In this document: positions 42,403 through 50,080 of the stretch, in pieces
How positions within the stretch are numbered: the first letter of the stretch is position 1
Layout: the number at the start of each line of letters is the position of its first letter
Assembly (NCBI GenBank): GCA_016180845.1
Contig: JACPAK010000001.1
Coordinates: 551,497 to 615,496 of the forward strand
Direction of reading: 5' to 3'
Source: Deltaproteobacteria bacterium
GTDB lineage: Bacteria > UBA10199 > JACPAL01
Length of the DNA: 64,000 nt
Program-made: the position numbers and the translations under genes
The notes under the pieces: model-generated
Told to the model about the DNA's origin: nothing
The model's input: the letters and a program-made list of their open reading frames with translations, nothing else
The model's database searches: none

Positions 42403-43282
42403 CAAATATTCCCTTTTCAATGATCAGTTTCTTGCCCTGAATCCGACCTACCCCACCGAATGGAACCATTTCCGGGTTGGAACAATGACCAAAACGAGTT
42501 CCCCATAATACAGGGCCTTTGAAATTTCGGAGTCGTTCACGAAAGACCTTTTCAATTTCCGAGGGGAAGAGCTTTTTCTTGAGTCGAAACGTTCCGAGGA
42601 TAATCCCCCTTACCCCTTTTAATTTTCCCGCCTGTTCAAGCTGAGTCATCATCCGGTCAACCACATAGGGAGGTTCGTCGACATCCTCGAGAAACAGGAT
42701 TGAACCGGTGGTATCGACGTCATAGGGAGTTCCAATTAACGAGACGAACAACGTCAGACAACCACCCAGCAGGCGGCCGGTGGCCCGACCCCCTCGAAAT
42801 GTCTTTCGGGCCGAGAAGGGATGCATTTGAAACCAGCGAGGATCAGAAAGCGCTTTTTTCAGACGGGTGACGACCCTTTTCTTCGTAAGTTGAGTCGCGA
42901 CCATAGGTCCGTAGAGGGTCGGAATTCCCCATCTCTTCCAAAGTGTGGCGAGAAGGACCGTCAAGTCACTGAATCCGACAACAATCTTGGGTCTTGTTTT
43001 TTTTAAGAATGGGAGGAGGCGTTGGGTCCCATACCCACCACGCGCGAAAAGGATCGCATCGGTTCTGGGATCGTTGAGGAGCTTGCCCAGCTCCCGCGAG
43101 CGTCGGTCGTCATCACCGGCGAGGTAGCCGTTTTGAGAGAAGATGCCTCGACTATAAGAGACAGAAAAGCCGGCCCTTTTGAGATTCCGAACTCCTCTCA
43201 AGAAACGGGGTCTCGAAATCGGTCCTGCAGGCGCCGCAATCCCGATACAGCTCCCTTTTTTTAATGGTCGAAGTTTCCCCAA
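42389..43282 (-). CDS. ldcA: LD-carboxypeptidase (S66)
   Basis: The 297-residue S66 peptidase has the nucleophile Ser105 in GFSDLT, a Glu in the FLEDVDEPPY segment and the catalytic His in FGHCSNPEM. It removes the terminal D-Ala from tetrapeptides, giving the tripeptide that Mpl uses, so the two genes form a pathway. The start is TTG at 43282, because an in-frame TAG lies 5 codons upstream; no ribosome site is seen. A promoter with its -10 nine bases away suggests a leaderless message. It is the first gene of the five-gene operon. Confidence 0.88.
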   Translation of the reverse strand: MGKLRPLKKGSCIGIAAPAGPISRPRFLRGVRNLKRAGFSVSYSRGIFSQNGYLAGDDDRRSRELGKLLNDPRTDAILFARGGYGTQRLLPFLKKTRPKIVVGFSDLTVLLATLWKRWGIPTLYGPMVATQLTKKRVVTRLKKALSDPRWFQMHPFSARKTFRGGRATGRLLGGCLTLFVSLIGTPYDVDTTGSILFLEDVDEPPYVVDRMMTQLEQAGKLKGVRGIILGTFRLKKKLFPSEIEKVFRERLRNFKGPVLWGTRFGHCSNPEMVPFGGVGRIQGKKLIIEKGIFDVQI

Positions 43283-43291
43283 GCTGAAACC

Positions 43292-43320
43292 AAACTATTC
43301 GATTTTCAAAGGGATGTCTA
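43292..43320 (-). promoter_or_regulatory. Candidate promoter of the ldcA-mpl-tamB operon
   Basis: TAGACA (43320-43315), 17 bases, then TAGTTT (43297-43292), nine bases before the TTG start. The -35 borders a 125-base palindromic repeat, which could influence expression. Confidence 0.45.
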
Positions 43321-43321
43321 G

Positions 43322-43446
43322 CAGGCTGTTGACAAAGCCCCATCTGCTGCGTTGCCCACTCGACCACTCCTTGCGACGTACTTGCTAGTACGCCTCAGTC
43401 GGGTTCTCGCGGGCGCCTTGCATCTGGGGACTTTCTCAACAGCCTG
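43322..43446. repeat. 125-base MITE-like imperfect palindrome
   Basis: Terminal arms CAGGCTGTTGACAAAGCCCC and the reverse complement of the right end match except for one substitution and one extra base. Inner parts also pair, with a central GTAC-N6-GTAC. There is no coding capacity. From memory, repeats with CAGGCTGTTGA termini occur in multiple copies in several deltaproteobacterial genomes. It separates the Kor operon from the ldcA operon. A smaller dyad, GTTTGT-CA-ACAAAC, lies at 43457-43470. Confidence 0.8.
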
Positions 43447-43472
43447 AGGAAACATGGTTTGTCAACAAACTG

Positions 43473-43991
43473 TTAGGCGGCAGTTTCAGGAAACAGTTTT
43501 GAAAGGTGTCTCAAAATATCGCGGACCGAAATGATCCCGAGTCCTTTTCCTTCTCGGTGAATCGGGAGGTGGCGGAAGCCGGCGACAGACATCTGGTTCA
43601 GTGCATAGGCGAGGGAGTCGGATTCATCGAGGACCACAGGATCGGCGGTCATGATCGAGCGGATCGGATTCGCAAAGGCCTTTTTATCCTTTCCCAAAAC
43701 CTTGAAGAGGATATCCCGTTCCGTAACGAGCCCTTCGATCTGGTCCTGATTTCCCACGAAGATGCATCCGACATGGTTATCCGTCATTTTTTGGATCGCC
43801 TCGCGAATCAACGCCTTGGGAGAGACCCAGAGACCGTCTCGAGGTTTCATTTTAGCAATCGGATCTTCCATTAAGGCCTTCGTGAACTTTGTGGTGGGGA
43901 GGACCCCGTCGAGCGACGAGAGGTTCTGAAGGCAAAACTCGCACTCATCGACTCCATCGATATTCTTTTTCCCACAGGCCGGGCAGATCAT
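43473..43991 (-). CDS. Zinc-ribbon CBS-pair protein, last gene of the Kor operon
   Basis: The 172-residue protein has an N-terminal zinc ribbon (CPAC at 3-6, CEFC near 17-20) and two CBS domains (about 45-105 and 110-165). CBS pairs bind adenine nucleotides. It overlaps korB by 4 bases. A paralogous CBS protein without the ribbon starts the same operon, and both end with a similar S-V-R-[DN]-I-[LV]-R-[HY]-L motif. A role in sensing energy charge for the oxidoreductase is inferred. Confidence 0.85.
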   Translation of the reverse strand: MICPACGKKNIDGVDECEFCLQNLSSLDGVLPTTKFTKALMEDPIAKMKPRDGLWVSPKALIREAIQKMTDNHVGCIFVGNQDQIEGLVTERDILFKVLGKDKKAFANPIRSIMTADPVVLDESDSLAYALNQMSVAGFRHLPIHREGKGLGIISVRDILRHLSKLFPETAA

Positions 43992-45025
43992 AATGAACTC
44001 ACTTTCCAGGTCTCTGTTCCATTCAACAATTTCTGGATATCGGCTTTCCCTTGATTCTTAAGGGCGAGCGTTTCTTGTTCGGAGAGCAGGGAGTCATAAG
44101 TGGGCCGCTCGATAGAGCGAAAGATACCGATCGGTACAGGGAAGTGGGGCGGCATCATGCGTGAGAGCATGAAGGCATACCCGGTATCCTCACGGTTTTC
44201 ATCGTGAACAAGAAGATCCCCCTCGATGACCCCGTCCTGGCCCAAGGTGACCACCTCGGGGAGGAAGGTTTTGGGGGAGAGCCGGATACCTTTGTTTTTT
44301 TCTTTTCCAAAGATGAGTGGCTTGCCATGTTCCAGATAGAGGCCTTTGTCCCAACGACTCTCGCGATCCGTGACCTCTTGAAAGGCGTTGTCGTTGAAGA
44401 TGACACAATTTTGAAAAATTTCAATAAATGCTGTCCCCTTGTGCCGAGCGGCACGTTCAAGGACTTTTGCCATATGTTGGGTGTCGGTATCGACAGTGCG
44501 TGCGACAAAGGTCGCCTCAGCTCCAAAGGCGAAACAAAGCGGATTGAGCGGATAATCGATCGTTCCGTAAGGAGATGATTTCGTTTTTTTGCCTAACTCA
44601 GAGGTGGGGGAGTACTGCCCCTTCGTCAGGCCGTAGATCCTGTTATTGAAGAGAAGAATCTTGAGATCGACATTTCTCCGAAGGGTATGGAGAAGATGGT
44701 TCCCGCCGATCGAGAGACCATCACCGTCACCTGTCGCGACCCAGACCGAGAGGTCCGGATTGTAGGCCTTGATCCCTGTCGCAATCGCCGGGGCCCGCCC
44801 ATGGATGGTGTGGAAGCCATAGGTGTTCATGTAATACGGCATGCGGGACGAGCAGCCGATTCCCGAGACAAAAACATATTTTTCACGTGGGATATTCAGA
44901 TCCCCGAGTACCTTTTGAGTGACGGAGAGGATCGCATAATCTCCACACCCTGGACACCACCGAACATCCTGATCGGAGATGAAGTCCTTACGGCTTAACT
45001 TGGGTGTGCTGCTTGTTTCTGCCAT
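43988..45025 (-). CDS. korB: 2-oxoacid:ferredoxin oxidoreductase beta subunit
   Basis: The 345-residue TPP-binding subunit shows WCPGCGDY near residue 23, IGCSSRMPYY, HGRAPAIATG and the TPP-Mg motif GDGDGLSIGGNH. With the alpha subunit it oxidises a 2-oxoacid, probably 2-oxoglutarate, to an acyl-CoA and reduces ferredoxin. The start overlaps the alpha gene by 31 bases. Pyruvate or a branched-chain oxoacid cannot be excluded as substrate. Confidence 0.88.
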   Translation of the reverse strand: MAETSSTPKLSRKDFISDQDVRWCPGCGDYAILSVTQKVLGDLNIPREKYVFVSGIGCSSRMPYYMNTYGFHTIHGRAPAIATGIKAYNPDLSVWVATGDGDGLSIGGNHLLHTLRRNVDLKILLFNNRIYGLTKGQYSPTSELGKKTKSSPYGTIDYPLNPLCFAFGAEATFVARTVDTDTQHMAKVLERAARHKGTAFIEIFQNCVIFNDNAFQEVTDRESRWDKGLYLEHGKPLIFGKEKNKGIRLSPKTFLPEVVTLGQDGVIEGDLLVHDENREDTGYAFMLSRMMPPHFPVPIGIFRSIERPTYDSLLSEQETLALKNQGKADIQKLLNGTETWKVSSL

Positions 45026-46878
45026 TGTCTTACCTCTTTTTTCAGTGTGAGACGCTTCACCCCATCAACAATCTCTTTTATGGTGAAAGGCTGACCCTGC
45101 ATCTTCGAGATCACCTTCGCATCGACCAGATATTTTGCCCGGAGAAGGAGTGTGAGTTGACCGAGGTTGAGTTCCGGGACAAGAATCGTATCAAAACGTG
45201 AGAGAATCTCTCCAAGATTGCGGGGGAAGGGGTTCAGGTAGCGGAGATGAACACTCGAAACGGAGACTCCTTGCTGACGAAGTTCCTCAACTGCGGAGGT
45301 GATCGCTCCACAGGTCCCTCCCCAACCGACCAGCAGAATGTCCCCTTCCTGATCTCCAAGGAGGGTTGCCGGAGGGATATCATTGGCGATTCCGGCAATC
45401 TTGTTGGCTCGTAAATGAACCATCCGTTCATGGTTGTCCGGATCGTAACAGACATTTCCTGTAATGTTCTCTTTCTCCAAGCCACCGATGCGATGTTCGA
45501 GACCGGCTGTCCCAGGAATCGCCCAGGGACGCGAGAGCGTCTTTTCATCCCTCATGTAGGGTTGGAAAGCGTCACCTGTTTTCGGATGATGGATTTCAAT
45601 TTTCTGAAGTTTTTGAAAATCAGGGATGAGCCAGGGTTCGGAGCTGTTAGCGAGATATCCATCGGAGAGGAAGAGGACCGGCGTCATATATTTGACCGCG
45701 ATTCGGATCGCCTCGATCGCCATCTGGAAGCATTCACCGGGTGTAGCGGGGGCGATGACAGGCAGAGGACTCTCGGAGTTGCGCCCGAAGAGGCTTTGAA
45801 GGAGATCAGCCTGCTCGGTTTTTGTTGGAAGACCTGTTGAGGGACCGCCACGTTGGACATCGATGATGACCAACGGTAATTCTGCCATCACGGCGAGATT
45901 GATTGTTTCACTCTTCAATGCGAGGCCGGGTCCACTGGTCCCGGTCAACCCCAATCCTCCGGTAAAAGAGGTCCCCAAGGCTATTCCGGCCGCCGCAATC
46001 TCATCCTCGGCCTGGATCGTTTTGACCCCAAAATTTTTGTGTTTGGAAAGCTCATGGAGGATATCGGAGGCTGGTGTAATCGGGTAGCTTGCATACAGGA
46101 GTGGTTTATTTGCCAGTACGGAGGCAGCAACAAAACCAAGCGCCGTCGCCTCATTCCCCGTAATATTCCGATAGAGCCCTGGGGCTAACGCTGCCTTCTG
46201 CACGCGATAATGTTTTTTGATGACCTCGGTGGTTTCACCGAAATAATATCCGGCCTTCAGGGCCATCTGATTGGCCTTGACCAGTTCTGGATTCTTCTTG
46301 AACTTTTCCTCGATCCACCGAAGCGTCACCTCCATGGGGCGATCAAAAAGCCAAAACATGAGTCCCAAGGCATAAAAGTTTCGACAACGATCGATCTCTT
46401 TTTTTGTGAGCCCGACCCCTTCGAGGGCCTTGGCGTTCAAGGTGGTGATCGGAAGTTGATAATGTTCGTACTTCGCGAGGCTCCCGTCTTCGATGGGGTT
46501 TGTCCCATAACCGGCCTTTTTCAGATTCTGGGTGATAAAGGCATCTGTGTTTGTGATCAGAATGCCCCCTTCCTCCAGATCGTCGAGATTTGTCTTCAAG
46601 GCGGCAGGGTTCATCGCAACAAGGACATTCGGGCAGTCTCCCGGGGTACGAATGTCTCGAGATGAGAAGTTGATCTGGAATCCGGAAACTCCGGCGAGGC
46701 TCCCTGCAGGGGCCCTGATCTCGGCCGGATAATCGGGGAGGGTCGCGAGGTCGTTTCCAAAAATAGCGGTCGCTGTTGTAAATTGCATGCCGGTGAGCTG
46801 CATCCCATCACCCGAATCTCCGGCAAATCGGATGACGACGTCTCTTCTTTCCTCAATCTGTTTCTTCGGTGTTGTCAT
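44995..46878 (-). CDS. korA: 2-oxoacid:ferredoxin oxidoreductase, fused gamma-alpha subunit
   Basis: The 627-residue protein joins an N-terminal gamma domain (about 10-190, RFAGDSGDGMQLTG) to an alpha pyrimidine-binding domain (from about 235, YPITPASDILHELS, then GTSGPGLAL and QRGGPSTGLPTK). This gamma-alpha fusion is typical of KorA-type 2-oxoglutarate enzymes. The ATG at 46878 has GAGAGGG 8 bases upstream, preferred over GTG at 46887, and follows the CBS gene by one base. Confidence 0.9.
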   Translation of the reverse strand: MTTPKKQIEERRDVVIRFAGDSGDGMQLTGMQFTTATAIFGNDLATLPDYPAEIRAPAGSLAGVSGFQINFSSRDIRTPGDCPNVLVAMNPAALKTNLDDLEEGGILITNTDAFITQNLKKAGYGTNPIEDGSLAKYEHYQLPITTLNAKALEGVGLTKKEIDRCRNFYALGLMFWLFDRPMEVTLRWIEEKFKKNPELVKANQMALKAGYYFGETTEVIKKHYRVQKAALAPGLYRNITGNEATALGFVAASVLANKPLLYASYPITPASDILHELSKHKNFGVKTIQAEDEIAAAGIALGTSFTGGLGLTGTSGPGLALKSETINLAVMAELPLVIIDVQRGGPSTGLPTKTEQADLLQSLFGRNSESPLPVIAPATPGECFQMAIEAIRIAVKYMTPVLFLSDGYLANSSEPWLIPDFQKLQKIEIHHPKTGDAFQPYMRDEKTLSRPWAIPGTAGLEHRIGGLEKENITGNVCYDPDNHERMVHLRANKIAGIANDIPPATLLGDQEGDILLVGWGGTCGAITSAVEELRQQGVSVSSVHLRYLNPFPRNLGEILSRFDTILVPELNLGQLTLLLRAKYLVDAKVISKMQGQPFTIKEIVDGVKRLTLKKEVRQWQKQAAHPS

Positions 46879-46879
46879 C

Positions 46880-47344
46880 TTAAGCACCCTCTCTTGCGCG
46901 ATTCAACTGTTGAGGGACAGGGGGGAGATTAAAAACCTCATGGGGAAAATGTTCTGCCAGATAGCGGACGATATTTCGGACAGAGAGGACCCCCTTGACG
47001 TGACCTTCATCGTCGAGGAGAGGAATCCGCCGATAGCCGCCATTATTCATGAGACGAATTGCTGAGGCGATTGAGTCCTGTTCTTTGAGGGTCTTTGGGT
47101 TTGGTGTCATGAACTTTTCAATCGGAAGGGAAAGATCTGCCTCTTTTGCGGCGATGCGGGTCAAGGCATCACGATCTGTAAAAATCCCCTCCAGTTTTTT
47201 TCCATTCATAATAATGGCACAGCCTGTTTTTCGTTGTTGCATCTCCTGAATCACCTCTCCCGCTGTCCTGTTGCGTGAGACAACCAGTGGGGGGTTTACT
47301 ATAAGTGACTGAATCTTCTCGTTTTTTAATGTTTCGCGCAGCAT
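46880..47344 (-). CDS. CBS-pair protein, first gene of the Kor operon
   Basis: The 154-residue protein consists of two CBS domains (about 10-70 and 75-135) with the HxxG and S-V-R-N-I-V motifs, then a short tail. The ATG at 47344 gives a standard CBS N-terminus; an upstream TTG at 47392 overlaps a TTGACA sequence and is rejected. It precedes korA by one base. With the zinc-ribbon CBS protein at the other end of the operon it brackets korAB. Confidence 0.85.
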   Translation of the reverse strand: MLRETLKNEKIQSLIVNPPLVVSRNRTAGEVIQEMQQRKTGCAIIMNGKKLEGIFTDRDALTRIAAKEADLSLPIEKFMTPNPKTLKEQDSIASAIRLMNNGGYRRIPLLDDEGHVKGVLSVRNIVRYLAEHFPHEVFNLPPVPQQLNRAREGA

Positions 47345-47436
47345 TGTTCTTAATGGGTCTCCTCTCCTATCGAACCACGTCTCGAATGTCAATTTATTGA
47401 CTACATCTTCCCTATGTGAGATTCCAAGTATTGAGA

Positions 47437-47964
47437 ATGACGCAGATCAGCCCAAAAGTAAAGGTCTTGACCCGTCAACCACCGACCCTTTTAGAGAGGA
47501 TTTATCTTTTTTCACTGCTTCAGGGACTCTGGGTGACGATCCGTCATTTTTTGAGCCATTTTTTGGGTTTCAAGAAGATGCCAACCTACGAATATCCTGA
47601 GCAACCAAAACCGATCCCCGAAGGTTATCGTGCCGAACATCGTCTCATGAAACGTCCGGATGGAGCGGTACGATGCACCTCCTGTATGCTCTGTGCCACC
47701 GCCTGTCCCGCCAACTGCATTGAGATTGTCGCAACCGAGAGTCCTGATCCACAGGTCGAAAAATACCCGAAGGTCTTTAATATCAATCTGCTTCGGTGTG
47801 TTTTTTGCGGGCTTTGTGTGGAGGCCTGTCCCGTCGATGCGATCCGGATGGATACGAAGAAGATCGACATGGCTGGTTTTACGCGCGAAGAATTTATTCT
47901 CGATATTGATTATCTTTTAGGAAATCATCCGGAGGGGATGAGCCCGTATTCGATTGCGCGGTAA
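47437..47964 (+). CDS. nuoI: NuoI-type 2x[4Fe-4S] subunit of complex I
   Basis: The 175-residue protein has a membrane-associating N-terminal helix with VKVLTRQPPTLLERIY, then two ferredoxin motifs, CTSCMLCATACP and CVFCGLCVEACP, spaced as in NuoI. The tail DYLLGNHPEGMSPYSIAR is also NuoI-like. The ATG at 47437 is preferred over GTG at 47416. It is separated from the nuoJKLMN operon by 31 kb and sits divergently beside the ferredoxin-reducing Kor genes. Confidence 0.9.
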   Translation: MTQISPKVKVLTRQPPTLLERIYLFSLLQGLWVTIRHFLSHFLGFKKMPTYEYPEQPKPIPEGYRAEHRLMKRPDGAVRCTSCMLCATACPANCIEIVATESPDPQVEKYPKVFNINLLRCVFCGLCVEACPVDAIRMDTKKIDMAGFTREEFILDIDYLLGNHPEGMSPYSIAR

Positions 47965-47981
47965 TCTTAGAACCTGATCTT

Positions 47982-48773
47982 TTACCCACCTCTTCTTGCG
48001 CGGATCACCGGCATCAAGTCAACAACCTTGCCACCCCCAAAGTCCCTCGGGGCTGCACCAACAGAAGGAGGTTTTCGGCGTATCCGCATGGATGGAATAT
48101 AATAGGTGGCGATCCAGAGGGCACCTATAAGGGCGATACCGAGTCCCCAGCCGCGTTCATATTGAGTGATATCCTCCCTACACTCAACGTAAACAAATTT
48201 TTCATTACGTATTGCTAAATGACATTTATCGAATAAATCATCATCCCTCGAGTAACCGAAACCAAGAATGTATAATCCAAAAATAATGGGAAGTGTTGTG
48301 ATGGTTAAGATTAAACGCTCACCAAATGGTTTCCCTCCTAATAAAGTACGGCATCCAAGAAAAAATAGATACCCACCCCACGCAACTTTTTGACTCAGAG
48401 AACTTAAATCGAAACAAGATAATACCCCCTCCAGAAAATATTCAGATCCACTAGCTCGATAGGTTTCCCTTCCTATGTCATAGAGATCTTCAGCCCTTGC
48501 CAAGGCAGAACCACTCAATTCAGACCTTAAAATGGCAGGGACGATTTGGGACTGAGAGGATCTAAAGGTATGTGCCTGTTGGGGAGTCATCTGTTTGTAA
48601 AGCTCTCTGTTAAACTCGTTATGATTGTAGGTGAGATCCCAATCGTCCGGACCACCAGGCCAGTCATGCACACTCTTTAAAACAGAACAAACCTCTTTGT
48701 CATCGACACCCCATTTATTAACAGTGGCATCAAGGAATCTGCTCGCGAGTTTTTCAATAGAATCGGTCATCAT
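47982..48773 (-). CDS. Hypothetical protein with two membrane regions
   Basis: The product (263 residues from ATG 48773, or 262 from the adjacent ATG at 48770) is not recognised. It has a soluble N-terminal half of about 130 residues, a hydrophobic pair around 155-195, a soluble loop and a further helix near 218-236, ending in a basic tail. GATAAT lies just before the start and no ribosome site is seen. It is convergent with nuoI, 17 bases apart. The sequence is AT-richer than neighbours, which could indicate a lineage-specific or acquired gene. Confidence 0.6.
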   Translation of the reverse strand: MMTDSIEKLASRFLDATVNKWGVDDKEVCSVLKSVHDWPGGPDDWDLTYNHNEFNRELYKQMTPQQAHTFRSSQSQIVPAILRSELSGSALARAEDLYDIGRETYRASGSEYFLEGVLSCFDLSSLSQKVAWGGYLFFLGCRTLLGGKPFGERLILTITTLPIIFGLYILGFGYSRDDDLFDKCHLAIRNEKFVYVECREDITQYERGWGLGIALIGALWIATYYIPSMRIRRKPPSVGAAPRDFGGGKVVDLMPVIRARRGG

Positions 48774-48933
48774 GTTGATTATCGGGGACAAGTGAAAGAG
48801 GTTTCTTTGAAAATAGGTACGATCTCATCTTGATATTCATGATGAGTGGTGTATGGTATCCACCATTTTCTCCTCGCACATTCAACTGGAAACACTATCC
48901 GATGGGAGAAGTAGAGCGGTACCGTATCTCTCT

Positions 48934-49932
48934 ATGACCTACAAAGTATCTCTTATTGCTGGCGATGGTATTGGCCCTGAGATCACTCAGGCGGCGCGGG
49001 AGGTGATTCAAGCGAGTGGTGTGAAGATTGTCTGGGACGAGGTCCTGGCGGGACAGAAGGCGATTGAGACTTGCGGCCAACCGCTTCCGGATGCAACCCT
49101 CCGATCGATCAAAAAGAATGGAGTTGCCTTAAAGGGTCCTTTGGCAACGGCGATTGGAAAGGGATTCCCAAGTATTAATGTCATGTTGAGGAAACAGTTG
49201 CATCTCTATGCGAACGTTCGTCCTGCCAAGTCGATGGAGGGGATCGTTTCACGATACAAAAATGTCGATTTAGTCATTTTGCGTGAAAATACCGAGGATC
49301 TTTACTCAGGGATCGAGCATTTTGTGGCGCCCGGAGTGGTCGAATCGATCAAGGTGATTACCCGCAAGGCCTCGCTTAGGATTGCGGAGTTTGCGTTCGA
49401 CTACGCCAGGAAAAACAAGCGAAAGAAGATTACAGCGATCCATAAGGCGAATATCATGAAGCTCTCCGACGGTCTTTTTCTGGATTGTGCCCGAAAGGTT
49501 GCAAGGAAATTTCCCAAGATTGAATACAACGAGATGATCGTCGACAATGCCTGTATGCAACTGGTCCTGAAGCCGCATCAGTTTGATATCCTGCTTTTGG
49601 AAAATCTCTATGGAGATATCGTCTCCGATCTCGCCGCCGGTTTAGTAGGGGGATTAGGGGTTGTTCCCGCCGCGAATATCGGCGAAAAGGGGGCGATCTT
49701 CGAGGCGGTGCACGGGACGGCGCCGGATATCGCCGGGAAGAACAAGGCGAACCCGATTGCTCTCACCCTGAGTGGGGCGTTGATGCTAGATTATCTGGGT
49801 GAATCGAGCGCCGCTCAAAAAATTAGAAAATCGGTCGGTAAAATTCTGAAAAAGGGGCGCTTTCTCACGCCGGACCTTGGTGGGACCGCCACGACCTCTC
49901 AGATGACCGAGACGATTATACGGGAGATGTAG
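48934..49932 (+). CDS. Isocitrate dehydrogenase (NAD-type, isocitrate/isopropylmalate family)
   Basis: The 332-residue protein has GDGIGPEI at the N-terminus, LYANVRPAKS for substrate binding, LRENTEDLYSGIEH, which marks isocitrate rather than isopropylmalate enzymes, and the metal/NAD motif GLVGGLGVVPAANIG. The length fits the short IDH3-like NAD-dependent type. The ATG at 48934 gives the standard start MTYKVSLIAGDG; a longer frame from 48853 adds unrelated residues. It would supply 2-oxoglutarate for the nearby Kor enzyme. Confidence 0.9.
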   Translation: MTYKVSLIAGDGIGPEITQAAREVIQASGVKIVWDEVLAGQKAIETCGQPLPDATLRSIKKNGVALKGPLATAIGKGFPSINVMLRKQLHLYANVRPAKSMEGIVSRYKNVDLVILRENTEDLYSGIEHFVAPGVVESIKVITRKASLRIAEFAFDYARKNKRKKITAIHKANIMKLSDGLFLDCARKVARKFPKIEYNEMIVDNACMQLVLKPHQFDILLLENLYGDIVSDLAAGLVGGLGVVPAANIGEKGAIFEAVHGTAPDIAGKNKANPIALTLSGALMLDYLGESSAAQKIRKSVGKILKKGRFLTPDLGGTATTSQMTETIIREM

Positions 49933-49940
49933 CAGCTTTC

Positions 49941-50078
49941 AAATCCCCCCTCCAATATTTACAGAGTCATCCACTGCCCCCCTTTGCTAAAGTGGGGCAG
50001 CCATAAATAGACATACAAGATATCCCACTTTGTAAAAGGGGGATAAAAGTGATATCGGTCCTATTGGAAGGGGGATTT
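49941..50078. repeat. 138-base nested inverted repeat
   Basis: The outer arms AAATCCCCCCTCCAATA (49941-49957) and TATTGGAAGGGGGATTT (50062-50078) pair at 16 of 17 positions. Inner arms CCCCCTTT-N3-AAAGTGGG and CCCACTTT-N3-AAAGGGGG also pair. The element fills the gap after the isocitrate dehydrogenase gene, codes for nothing and looks like a MITE-type or ERIC-like repeat. Confidence 0.8.
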
Positions 50079-50080
50079 TT

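Noticed and set aside
47345-47392. TTG start for the first CBS protein
   Set aside because: The TTG is part of a TTGACA sequence, and the family N-terminus begins at ATG 47344.
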